Assembly (NCBI GenBank): GCA_024402535.1
Contig: JAKSTN010000017.1
Location: 1 to 53,540 of the forward strand
DNA: 53,540 nucleotides
DNA from: Treponema sp.
GTDB lineage: Bacteria; Spirochaetota; Spirochaetia; Treponematales; Treponemataceae
Direction: 5' to 3'
Shown: positions 34,470 to 42,329 of the stretch, one piece after another
Layout: each line of letters starts with the position of its first letter
How positions within the stretch are numbered: the stretch's first letter is position 1
Notes under the pieces: model-generated
The model's database searches: none
Told to the model about the DNA's origin: nothing
What the model saw: only the letters and a program-made list of their open reading frames with translations
Position numbers and translations under genes: made by a program

Positions 34470-34483
34470 TATTTTTATCTATT

Positions 34484-36373
34484 ATGTCTTTCCCGAAGCA
34501 GTCAGCACTTTTAATTTTTCTTCTCGCTTTACAGTTCCCGCTTTCTGCTTCGGAAATTTCACTACCACATTTAATAACCTATGTTGATTCTTCTTCTGAT
34601 TCTGTGGAAATCACTCTGTCGGAAGAAGAACTTAAAAATTTTTCTTCTACACAAGAAGCCCTGGAAAGTACAGGTCTTTCTTTTAAAGAATCAAATCAGG
34701 AACTTACTTTTCACGGCTTCTGGAACTCCAGTATTAAAGTTTATGTAAACGGCATTCTTATGAATGATCCCAACACCGGAAAATTTGATTTTTCGGCACT
34801 TGATATAAACTCAGTACGTTCAATAAAAATAAATCCTGTTTCAACAGATGGTGCTGTTTCGGTTTATATAGAAACTCTTTATGCCGATTACACAAAGACT
34901 ACTTTTTCACTTGGCGGTTTCAGTAAGTCTTATTTTTCATTTCATAACATTTCCCCAAATGATTCCTGGCGCTGTCACGGCGCTATAAATCTGCCGGTAA
35001 TTTTTAAGGACGGCTCATCTTTAATACTTCAGGAAAACTTGTCGGCTGGATACGATGCAAATCATTACGGCTTTTTGTCCAATGAATCTTCCTATGAACC
35101 TTCATTTTCCGATTCTTACAAAAGCTGGAAATGGCGTTATGGAGGTTATGAACAGAAGCTGGTGAACAATTCCTTTTCTTCGGTATATTCTTCCAGCAAA
35201 ATACCTGGTGCAACTTTTGGAATTACAAATTTCATTTCCTGGAATAAACAGAACTGCGGTATTACAAGCGGGAAATATTACAGCTCTGAAAAGGAAGAAG
35301 ATATAAATGCAACCCTTGCTTTCCCTGTTTTTCTTCCTTCTAAAGATTTCCGCATAAAACTAATTCCTTCTTATAAAATTTCAAATCTTGATTACAAAAA
35401 AGATTCACGTTATTCACAGGTTCATGACCTGTACCGTATTCACAGCTTTTCACTTTCTGAAGATTGTACCATAAAGAATTATTATTCAGTTAATTCAAAA
35501 ATGAATTATGATTTCAGTAAGAGTAACAGGCTTTTGTCTTTCTTTTTGAATCCCGGTTTTTCTGCTAACGTTTCAGGTTTTGACCTGACATTAAATATTC
35601 CGTTTAATCTTTTCTATACCGAAGGATCAGGTATGAAAGCCGCTGGTCCACGTTTTGATTTTTTATATTTTGCTGAAATCCGAAAAGCTTTTAATATAAA
35701 AGAAAATGAAAATATTTCTCTTTTTATAAATGCATCACGTAATGTTACCAATCCTGTTTTTCAGCAGCTTTATTATGACGGCGGCGGGGGATCTGGAAAT
35801 CCTGATCTGAAAACAGAATCCTCTTTTTCTTTCTATACTGGTGGCAGCTGGAACGGAAAAACTGAACTATCTATAAAACCATTTTTGATTTTTTATAAAG
35901 ATAAAATCGGCTGGGTTGCAGGTAATGGCGGAAACTGGCGACCTGAAAATAACGGTTCTTCTACAAATTATGGCTTTGACTTCAGTTTTGATTCTGCAAG
36001 CTTTTGTGACTTTATCAGATTCAAATCAAATTATACCTTATGTCATGCCGTTCTTACGACAAATGAATCTGTTTACGGAAAACAGATTATGTATACTCCT
36101 GTTCATGCATTAAATTCTGTTCTGGAATTTAATCCGCTGGAACTTTTAAAAGTTTCTTTTATTTATAATTTTACATCAAAGAAATATACATCAAATGCTA
36201 ATACAGATTTTGTACCGGCACAGCATTATGTTGACGCAAAAATTGATTTTAAAATAAAAAGAGCAGGTTTATACCTGCTCTGGAAAAATCTTTTGGATTT
36301 TAAATATACTGAAGTTTCTAATTATCCCGGCCCTGGAGCCAGTGTGACTTTGGGCGGAATATACAGTTATTAA
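34484..36373 (+). CDS. TonB-dependent outer-membrane receptor, BtuB-like cobalamin receptor
   Basis: A 629-residue product from ATG 34484 with signal peptide LIFLLALQFPLSASE. The plug domain is partly degenerate: FSSTQEALESTGLSFKES, IKVYVNGILMNDP and SVRSIKINP. The barrel includes GGGSGNPDLKTESS (the conserved N-P-x-L-K-x-E turn) and ends in WKNLLDFKYTEV, YPGPGASVTLGGIYSY, close to BtuB's N-L-x-D-x-x-Y ending. A classical TonB box is not obvious. The preceding riboswitch points to cobalamin as cargo. Its 3' coding end also holds the terminator for leuA. The TonB-ExbBD genes are not in the window. Confidence 0.85.
   Translation: MSFPKQSALLIFLLALQFPLSASEISLPHLITYVDSSSDSVEITLSEEELKNFSSTQEALESTGLSFKESNQELTFHGFWNSSIKVYVNGILMNDPNTGKFDFSALDINSVRSIKINPVSTDGAVSVYIETLYADYTKTTFSLGGFSKSYFSFHNISPNDSWRCHGAINLPVIFKDGSSLILQENLSAGYDANHYGFLSNESSYEPSFSDSYKSWKWRYGGYEQKLVNNSFSSVYSSSKIPGATFGITNFISWNKQNCGITSGKYYSSEKEEDINATLAFPVFLPSKDFRIKLIPSYKISNLDYKKDSRYSQVHDLYRIHSFSLSEDCTIKNYYSVNSKMNYDFSKSNRLLSFFLNPGFSANVSGFDLTLNIPFNLFYTEGSGMKAAGPRFDFLYFAEIRKAFNIKENENISLFINASRNVTNPVFQQLYYDGGGGSGNPDLKTESSFSFYTGGSWNGKTELSIKPFLIFYKDKIGWVAGNGGNWRPENNGSSTNYGFDFSFDSASFCDFIRFKSNYTLCHAVLTTNESVYGKQIMYTPVHALNSVLEFNPLELLKVSFIYNFTSKKYTSNANTDFVPAQHYVDAKIDFKIKRAGLYLLWKNLLDFKYTEVSNYPGPGASVTLGGIYSY
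36251..36281 (-). terminator. leuA terminator, inside the receptor coding region
   Basis: AGAGCAGGT (36260-36268) and ACCTGCTCT (36273-36281) form a 9-bp stem with a 4-nt loop. On the minus strand it is followed by TTTTTATTTT (complement of 36251-36260). It lies about 96 nt downstream of the leuA stop at 36377 and within the last 40 codons of the convergent receptor gene. Confidence 0.85.
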
Positions 36374-36376
36374 GTT

Positions 36377-38071
36377 TTATTCTTTATGAGCTGCGTGGAA
36401 GTTCAGTGCAGAAACTACGGCTGCAATACCTGCGCGTCCAACGTTAGAAGATTTTCCAACACCCCAAATCTGGCTTCCGTCTTCAACTGTGATGTTTACG
36501 TAAGCAATAGCTTTTGTGTCTGAACCTTCACCAATTGAGTGTTCGTGGAAACTTGTAATATTGAATGCAGGACATGGTGTCTGTTTCATGGCTGTAACAA
36601 AGGCATCAAGAGGTCCGTTTCCGTTTGCTGCAACAGCAAAGCGTTTTCCTTCCCATTCTACAGTTGCCATAAGGGCTACCTGTTCCTGGTCTTCTTCAAG
36701 TCCACGTTCGCCTTCCAGGTGGCGTTCTGAAATTTCCAGAACGTTGAGTGGGCTCTTTGTCTTAAGCCATGTTTTTTCGAATGTATCGTAAACTTCTTCC
36801 GGAGCCAGTTCTCTCTGTGCGCCGTCTGCAACGGCCTGAACAACACTTCCGATAGCAGGGTGCATTGATTTTGGAGCAATGATTCCGTAATGTTTTTCAA
36901 GAATGTAAGCAGCTCCGCCTTTTCCACTCTGACTGTTAATGCGGATGATTCCTTCGTACTGGCGGCCAATGTCATGAGGATCGATTGGAAGGTAAGTAAC
37001 ATCCCAAAGGTCGTTTTCATTCATCTTAACACGGGCAGCAAGAGCTTTGCGGATTGCATCCTGGTGACTTCCAGAGAAAGCTGTGAATACCAGTTCTCCT
37101 GCATATGGAAGGCGTGGAGGAATTTCCATTCCAGTAACACGTGTATAAACTTCTGCAATGGCATTTATGTCTGAGAAATCCAGTTCAGGATCAACTCCCT
37201 GAGAGAACATATTCAGAGCAACTGTAACGATATCCAGGTTTCCTGTTCTTTCGCCGTTTCCAAAAAGACAGCCTTCAACGCGGTCAGCACCGGCCAGGAG
37301 TCCCAGTTCACACTGAGCAACGCCTTCGCCACGGTCATTGTGGTTGTGCAGGGAAATGATTACGTTTTCACGGTCAGAAATGTGCTGGCAGAAATATTCA
37401 ATCTGGTCTGCGAACTGGTTTGGCAGTGCACATTCAACAGTTGTAGGCAGGTTCAGAATGATTTTGTTGTCAGGAGTTGTTCCCCATGCTTCTTTTACAG
37501 CTTCACAAACTTCCAGTGCGTAATCAATTTCTGTTGTAGAGAAACTTTCTGGTGAATATTCCAGCTGGATTTTCAGGTCTCCGGCTTCTTTAATGCAGTC
37601 TTTTACACATTTGATTCCGTCAATTGCAATCTGTTTGATTTCATCTTTCGATTTATTGAAAGTGTATTTTCTCTGAGAAGGAGAAGTTGAGTTGTAAAGA
37701 TGGAAGATAGCGTGTTTCAAACCTTTAAGAGATTCGAATGTACGTTTTACAAGGTGTTCACGAGCCTGGCACAGAACCTGAAGAGTTACGTCCTCTGGAA
37801 CATGGTTTTCTTCAATAAGACGGCGCATGAAGTTGAATTCTGTATCAGATGCAGAAGGAAAACCAACTTCGATTTCTTTGAATCCGATTTTAACCAGCAT
37901 ATCAAAGAATTCCAGTTTCTGTTCTACGCTCATAGGATTGATCAAGGCCTGGTTTCCGTCACGCAGGTCTACAGAACACCATTCCGGTGCCTTTGTAATT
38001 ACATTGTCCGGCCATGTGCGGTTTTTGATTCCAACCGGTTCAAATGGTTTGTACTTTCCATTAACTTTCAT
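36377..38071 (-). CDS. leuA: 2-isopropylmalate synthase LeuA, type 2
   Basis: Condenses 2-ketoisovalerate with acetyl-CoA, the first step of leucine synthesis. The 564-residue length, the opening KPFEPVGIKNRTWPDN and the active-site CSVDLRDGNQAL match the LeuA type 2 subfamily. IISLHNHNDRGEGVAQCELG carries the metal-binding histidines, and a C-terminal regulatory domain ends in HAAHKE. The start has AAGGAGAAAA upstream. It lies behind a leucine-codon leader peptide and a hairpin with a T-tract, so it is regulated by attenuation. It appears monocistronic: downstream is the convergent receptor gene. Confidence 0.95.
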   Translation of the reverse strand: MKVNGKYKPFEPVGIKNRTWPDNVITKAPEWCSVDLRDGNQALINPMSVEQKLEFFDMLVKIGFKEIEVGFPSASDTEFNFMRRLIEENHVPEDVTLQVLCQAREHLVKRTFESLKGLKHAIFHLYNSTSPSQRKYTFNKSKDEIKQIAIDGIKCVKDCIKEAGDLKIQLEYSPESFSTTEIDYALEVCEAVKEAWGTTPDNKIILNLPTTVECALPNQFADQIEYFCQHISDRENVIISLHNHNDRGEGVAQCELGLLAGADRVEGCLFGNGERTGNLDIVTVALNMFSQGVDPELDFSDINAIAEVYTRVTGMEIPPRLPYAGELVFTAFSGSHQDAIRKALAARVKMNENDLWDVTYLPIDPHDIGRQYEGIIRINSQSGKGGAAYILEKHYGIIAPKSMHPAIGSVVQAVADGAQRELAPEEVYDTFEKTWLKTKSPLNVLEISERHLEGERGLEEDQEQVALMATVEWEGKRFAVAANGNGPLDAFVTAMKQTPCPAFNITSFHEHSIGEGSDTKAIAYVNITVEDGSQIWGVGKSSNVGRAGIAAVVSALNFHAAHKE

Positions 38072-38103
38072 ATATTTTCTCCTTTTTTATAAACAGTTTT
38101 GAT

Positions 38104-38135
38104 AAAAAAAAAGACCTGTCGTTGGCGACAGGTCT
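38104..38135 (-). terminator. Attenuator terminator of leuA
   Basis: AGACCTGTCG (38112-38121) and CGACAGGTCT (38126-38135) form a perfect 10-bp stem with loop TTGG; on the minus strand nine T (38112-38104) follow. It lies between the leader-peptide stop (38166) and the leuA start (38071), the position of an attenuator. I could not define one clean antiterminator; AGGTTCT soon after the leucine codons can pair with AGACCT of the stem with one bulge. Confidence 0.85.
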
Positions 38136-38165
38136 ATAATTACTAATTCAATAATGAATATGCCA

Positions 38166-38225
38166 CTACCAATCGCACTTTGCCGGATGAGAACCTTTAA
38201 GTAGAAGTAGAAGCATTGCTTTCAT
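38166..38225 (-). CDS. leuL: Leucine leader peptide (leuL)
   Basis: A 19-residue frame reads MKAMLLLLLKGSHPAKCDW and stops at 38166-38168. Five leucine codons in a row (CTT CTA CTT CTA CTT) form the control region: slow decoding under leucine shortage should stall the ribosome and alter folding of the RNA before leuA. The predicted start site of the promoter is only 2 nt before the ATG, so translation would begin on a nearly leaderless message. Confidence 0.85.
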   Translation of the reverse strand: MKAMLLLLLKGSHPAKCDW

Positions 38226-38233
38226 ATATAGTT

Positions 38234-38262
38234 AATATCCTCTTTTTTTATCCGATTGTCAA
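38234..38262 (-). promoter_or_regulatory. leuL-leuA promoter
   Basis: On the minus strand TTGACA (38262-38257) and GATATT (38239-38234) are 17 nt apart, a strong sigma-70 pair. +1 would be about 38227. The -35 overlaps the last codons (Leu-Thr) of the upstream DUF4954 gene. Confidence 0.8.
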
Positions 38263-40428
38263 CCCGTCAAAGATTGTCTTCAGGCGTTTTACGAAATCTT
38301 CTGTAGTCTTCTTGAATTCGATAAGGAAGTCATTTTCATCCATTGGACCAAGAACATTTTCCATTTCTTTTCCCGAAGAATAAACCATCTGGCGGTAATA
38401 ATCGGTGTAATCCTTTTCACGAGATTTATATGAAGCGTCATACATTTCGTGTGTAATAATCGTAACGTCTTCAATGATGTTGTTGTACAGATAATCCGAG
38501 AAGTTTTCGATTGGTGTTGAATAAAGTTTCTCAAGAAGATAAACCGAATAGCGTACTTTGTAGCTTTCGTATGCTTCCTGGCACTGGTCATAGAAAGCAT
38601 GAACTTTATCCCATGAATCAATTTCACCTGATTTGATTTTTGAAAAAAGTTCGAGGCGTTTTTCTTTTGGAATAATCTGACCACCGATATTTTCCCATTC
38701 TGTGTACAAAGGAATTTTGCGGATTTTTTTCAATACATCAAGTGAAAGTGAGGTAACATGTTCTTTTTCAAAAAATTCCAGAAGTGTACGGGTTGCAAAA
38801 TATTTGATTATTTTGCGGTACATTTTGTATGCACGTACAGGTTTGAAAATTGTAGCACCATATTTTTTCTGACAGATGTCATCACGGAGAGTGTAGGTTG
38901 AATGTTCATTATGGTGCATGAAGTCTTTTGCAGCCTGGTACAGTTCTGCAGGATTCTGTGCTTTTGCGGCACGTTCTGCATCCAGTTTTGGAAGAATTTC
39001 TGCAGTAAGACCGATAAGGCGGTCAATGGCATTCATGATTTCTTCCATTGTGTCAGGTGCATAAGGATCTGTTTCGATATGCTGGATTTTTACTTTACGC
39101 TTGTCACGTTTCTTGAACTTAGAATTGTTACGGGCAATAGCAAACATATCATACATAAACCAGAATGCCGGAATAATGTGAACGCTGCAGTCACCGTTTA
39201 CACCAGGTGCAACCAGTGCAAATGGATAAGGAATATCCAGTTCGTGCTGATAGCTTCCTTTGCTTACAAGAGTAAAACTTGCAAAACGTGAGTTGTGTTT
39301 GAAGTCTGAACAAAGTCCTGGCCAGAAGCCACGTTTTGCGAAAATTTCGCCGTCAGGAGAACGGGAGTTATGGTTACTTCCGACAGTTGCACCGGACGCA
39401 ATGTTGCTCTGTCCCTGACAGGTTGTTGCAATAAGGAATGAAGAGTTGTGATGCTGTTCATGGAATGGGAAAATCAGATTGTTCAGGATTTCGCAGCATG
39501 AAACAGTAGAGTTGTCTCCCAGAACTGAGTTCAAAAGTCGAACGCCATATTTTACATGACAGTTTCTTCCGATTACGAAACGAACTGCAACCGCCTGATA
39601 GAATACATGGGAATCGTATCCCAGAATTCCGTTTACCATGATTACACCTTCACCAATCTGGCTTGGTTCCTCTTCGGAAGAAAGCATAGTGAAGTTTTTA
39701 AGTTTAAGAGCACCTTTAATGTATGCGGCTTTTCCGATTTTTGCGTCTTTGATAATTCCTGTGTTTTTGATTACCGAATCATCATCAACAAAACCGTATG
39801 TATTCAGTTTGCCGTCATTGTCCTTTTCCACCATGCGTTTGAATGCTTCAAGGACTTCTTTATCTTCCCGGTAATGGCTCCAGATATAGGCGTCAGCAGG
39901 AATCATGCTTTCAAAAGGAAGAATAGCACGGCCATCGTTTTCGTTGGCTACACCAATCCATACGCGGTGGCTTTCAGGTTCGCCTTCTTTAAGAATTCCG
40001 TTTCCGAATTTAGCATGGTTTGTACAGCACATTTCCTGGATGTTAAAAAGCATGACGCGGTTACCGAAGCGATAGTTATCCAGGTATGAAATATTTTTGA
40101 ATGCACAGTCATCACCTGTAACAACGTTTCTGAGCATGGAACGGTAAATACCTGTTTCCAGAACCAGATCGTGATACTGAAGCTTTGCCGGCTTTAATTT
40201 TCCAAGAATAATATATCCGTCAAAGTAATTGCTTTTTACCAGGGACGGGTCGAATCCGTCAGGCGAATCATCAACATAAAAATTCTGCCATGAAGGATCT
40301 GTGTTTTTGTTTGAGTTACTTAAAAGAATCTGGATTTCATTCAGATTCAGATGTCGTTTTCCTACCAGAAGCTCTTGAGGAACTGTTATGTTCGGTCTGA
40401 CTGTTTCCGGATAAATGATTTTATTCAT
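38248..40428 (-). CDS. DUF4954 protein with hexapeptide (left-handed beta-helix) repeats
   Basis: A 726-residue cytoplasmic protein, no signal peptide. The central region (about residues 100-390) is rich in imperfect [IVL]-G-x-x-x-x repeats (AKIGKAAYIKGALKL, QIGEGVIMVNGILGY, IASGATVGSNHN), typical of left-handed beta-helix acyl- or nucleotidyl-transferases. FPFHEQHHNSSFLI and GFWPGLCSDFKHNSRF are conserved blocks of the DUF4954 family, found in spirochaetes and Bacteroidetes. The C-terminal 300 residues are helical and of unknown fold. A sugar-modifying transferase is suspected by fold only; the reaction is not known. It is transcribed alone with a promoter at 40437-40465 and ends over the leuL promoter. 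Confidence 0.85.
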   Translation of the reverse strand: MNKIIYPETVRPNITVPQELLVGKRHLNLNEIQILLSNSNKNTDPSWQNFYVDDSPDGFDPSLVKSNYFDGYIILGKLKPAKLQYHDLVLETGIYRSMLRNVVTGDDCAFKNISYLDNYRFGNRVMLFNIQEMCCTNHAKFGNGILKEGEPESHRVWIGVANENDGRAILPFESMIPADAYIWSHYREDKEVLEAFKRMVEKDNDGKLNTYGFVDDDSVIKNTGIIKDAKIGKAAYIKGALKLKNFTMLSSEEEPSQIGEGVIMVNGILGYDSHVFYQAVAVRFVIGRNCHVKYGVRLLNSVLGDNSTVSCCEILNNLIFPFHEQHHNSSFLIATTCQGQSNIASGATVGSNHNSRSPDGEIFAKRGFWPGLCSDFKHNSRFASFTLVSKGSYQHELDIPYPFALVAPGVNGDCSVHIIPAFWFMYDMFAIARNNSKFKKRDKRKVKIQHIETDPYAPDTMEEIMNAIDRLIGLTAEILPKLDAERAAKAQNPAELYQAAKDFMHHNEHSTYTLRDDICQKKYGATIFKPVRAYKMYRKIIKYFATRTLLEFFEKEHVTSLSLDVLKKIRKIPLYTEWENIGGQIIPKEKRLELFSKIKSGEIDSWDKVHAFYDQCQEAYESYKVRYSVYLLEKLYSTPIENFSDYLYNNIIEDVTIITHEMYDASYKSREKDYTDYYRQMVYSSGKEMENVLGPMDENDFLIEFKKTTEDFVKRLKTIFDGLTIG

Positions 40429-40436
40429 ATACGTCC

Positions 40437-40465
40437 ATTCTAATAGAAGAGTATGAATAAAGCAA
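40437..40465 (-). promoter_or_regulatory. Promoter of the DUF4954 gene, predicted leaderless
   Basis: On the minus strand TTGCTT (40465-40460), a 17-nt spacer and TAGAAT (40442-40437) place +1 about 2 nt before the ATG at 40428. No ribosome site fits. Confidence 0.55.
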
Positions 40466-40755
40466 TTAAGTTGTAATTTTAGATATACTGAAGGAATTTA
40501 CTGATACTTAAGTCTTGCTTTTTTTTAATTTGTATCTTATTATTAAAAATACACCTCCTAATGGCAATGGCGCCAGGAGTTGTATACATTTTTTTCTTTT
40601 CACTACGGTTTTATACCGCATGTCTTTTTTGCTCAAAGGCGAGCAGTTCGGGACTGTTCTTTTTCTTTTTAACTTCATGTTGTGTTCCGACAAACTTAAT
40701 CAAACAGTCTTTTAGTTTCTTAATTCAGTTAAATCTGATAAAAGAGGTTAAAAAA

Positions 40756-40801
40756 GGAACACGGTGGTCCGAAGCGTTGCTTCATAAAGTCTGCCAGTTC
40801 C
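40756..40801 (+). promoter_or_regulatory. Folded gdhA leader
   Basis: GGAAC (40756-40760) pairs with GTTCC (40797-40801), enclosing an inner hairpin GAAGC-GTT-GCTTC (40771-40783). The ribosome site AAGGGG lies just after it (40811-40816). It may stabilise or regulate a strongly expressed message. Confidence 0.4.
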
Positions 40802-40826
40802 AAACAAATATAAGGGGTAACCTATT

Positions 40827-42185
40827 ATGAATAGCAAATACGTACAGAGCGTATGGGAAGATGTAAAAGCAAAGAATGCTGACCAGCCAGAATTCCTTCA
40901 GGCAGTTGAAGAAGTTCTCACAACACTTGATCCAGTTGTAGACAAAATGCCACAGCTGAAAAAGAATGCAATCCTCGAAAGACTTGTAGAACCAGAACGT
41001 GTAGTAATGTTCCGTGTTCCTTGGATGGATGATAAAGGTGTATATCACATCAACCGCGGTTACCGTGTACAGTTCAACTCTGCAATCGGACCTTACAAAG
41101 GAGGAATCCGTTTCTCTCCAGAAGTAAACCTTTCAGTTCTTAAATTCCTCGGATTCGAACAGGTTCTTAAAAACTCTCTTACAACACTCCCAATGGGTGG
41201 TGGTAAAGGTGGATCTGACTTCGACGTTCACGGAAAATCAGACAACGAAGTTATGCGTTTCTGTCAGTCATTCATGACAGAACTTCAGCGCCACATTGGT
41301 GCAGATACAGACGTTCCAGCCGGAGACAAAGGTGTAGGTGGACGTGAAGTTGCTTACATGTTCGGACAGTACAAACGCCTCCGCAACGAATTCACAGGTG
41401 TTCTTACAGGAAAAGGACTCACATTCGGTGGTTCACTTATCCGTACAGAAGCTACAGGTTACGGTCTGATCTACTTCGCAGACGAAATGCTGAAGAAAGT
41501 TGGACAGACATTCGAAGGAAAAGTATGTTCAGTTTCTGGTGACGGTAACGTTGCTCAGTACGCTGTTGAAAAACTTATCCAGCTTGGTGCTAAAGTTGTT
41601 ACAATGTCTGACTCTTCTGGATACATCTACGATCCAGACGGAATCACACAGAAGAAACTTGACTACGTTAAGAAGTTCCGCGATGCTCACAAACGCATCG
41701 ATGAATACGTTAAAAAATTCCCAACAGCAAAATTCTTTGCTGGAAAACGTCCTTGGGAAGTTAAAGTTGACTGTGCATTCCCATGTGCTACACAGAACGA
41801 ACTTAATGGTGACGAAGCAGCTATGCTCGTTAAGAACGGTGTAATGCTCGTTGCTGAAGGTGCTAACATGCCTTCAACTCTCGAAGCTACACGCACATTC
41901 CAGGATGCTGGTGTTCTCTTCGCACCAGGAAAAGCTTCAAACGCTGGTGGTGTTGCAACATCTGGTCTCGAAATGTCTCAGAACTCAGAACGCCTTTCAT
42001 GGACACGTGAACAGGTTGATGAAATGCTCCACAACATCATGATCAACATCCACAACAATGCTTACAACACAGCAAAGAAATTCGGACTCAAAACAAAGTC
42101 TGGAGCTACAGACTACGTTGCAGGTGCAAACATTGCTGGTTTCGTAAAAGTTGCTGAAGCAATGATCGCACAGGGTCTCGTGTAA
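40827..42185 (+). CDS. gdhA: NADP-type glutamate dehydrogenase GdhA
   Basis: Assimilates ammonia into 2-oxoglutarate. The 452-residue hexameric-type enzyme carries NRGYRVQFNSAIGPYKGGIRF, LPMGGGKGGSDFD with the catalytic lysine region, PAGDKGVGGREVAYMFG and the Rossmann segment CSVSGDGNVAQYAVEKL. Codon use is strongly skewed (for example frequent CTC, GGA and ACA) compared with nearby genes, a sign of high expression. AAGGGG lies upstream. It is monocistronic with a strong terminator. NADPH use is inferred from family length and ammonia-assimilating members in gut anaerobes. Confidence 0.96.
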   Translation: MNSKYVQSVWEDVKAKNADQPEFLQAVEEVLTTLDPVVDKMPQLKKNAILERLVEPERVVMFRVPWMDDKGVYHINRGYRVQFNSAIGPYKGGIRFSPEVNLSVLKFLGFEQVLKNSLTTLPMGGGKGGSDFDVHGKSDNEVMRFCQSFMTELQRHIGADTDVPAGDKGVGGREVAYMFGQYKRLRNEFTGVLTGKGLTFGGSLIRTEATGYGLIYFADEMLKKVGQTFEGKVCSVSGDGNVAQYAVEKLIQLGAKVVTMSDSSGYIYDPDGITQKKLDYVKKFRDAHKRIDEYVKKFPTAKFFAGKRPWEVKVDCAFPCATQNELNGDEAAMLVKNGVMLVAEGANMPSTLEATRTFQDAGVLFAPGKASNAGGVATSGLEMSQNSERLSWTREQVDEMLHNIMINIHNNAYNTAKKFGLKTKSGATDYVAGANIAGFVKVAEAMIAQGLV

Positions 42186-42203
42186 TTTAAGATGTCCCAA
42201 AGA

Positions 42204-42264
42204 AATATGCTGGTGTAGGATAACGAAACCAGCAATATTGCCGGCCGTAAGTCCGGCCGAAGCA
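42204..42264 (+). ncRNA. Structured 3' UTR of gdhA, possible small RNA
   Basis: Two hairpins lie between the gdhA stop and its terminator. The first pairs AATAT-GCTGGT (42204-42214) with ACCAGC-A-ATATT (42228-42239, one bulge), with a 13-nt loop. The second pairs TGC-CGGCCG (42239-42247) with CGGCCG-AA-GCA (42254-42264). With the terminator they form three stems in about 100 nt, unusual for a plain 3' UTR. It could be released as an RNA or protect the message. No known RNA family is recognised. Confidence 0.45.
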
Positions 42265-42281
42265 GGAAGTAAGTAAATGCT

Positions 42282-42308
42282 AAAAAGGAGTCCACTGGAC
42301 TCCTTTTT
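42282..42308. terminator. Bidirectional terminator of gdhA and the GGDEF gene
   Basis: AAAAAGGAGTCC (42282-42293) and GGACTCCTTTTT (42297-42308) pair with a 3-nt loop, with a T-run on both strands. It lies between the convergent gdhA and degenerate-GGDEF genes. Confidence 0.92.
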
Positions 42309-42329
42309 TATTTAGGTTAAACCCAAAAT

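Larger units (their letters stand above)
40429..40826. other. 398-nt intergenic region before gdhA
   Basis: No gene is supported here: short frames on both strands lack a ribosome site or family resemblance. It holds the DUF4954 promoter at its left end, an imperfect hairpin near 40549-40580 (ACACCTCCT against AGGAGTTGT around GGCGCC), and a structured gdhA leader at 40756-40801. A confident gdhA promoter was not found by eye. Confidence 0.6.

Noticed and set aside
40508..40693. A 61-codon minus-strand frame ending LLAPLPLGGVFLIIRYK, resembling a C-terminal membrane anchor
   Set aside because: No ribosome site, no promoter and no partner. The frame looks like chance in an AT-rich gap, though a decayed gene end cannot be excluded.
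42204..42280. Possible signal-recognition-particle RNA or glutamine riboswitch after gdhA
   Set aside because: The GAAGCAGGAAG part recalls both, but neither core motif nor the required helices are present, and no gene follows on the same strand.
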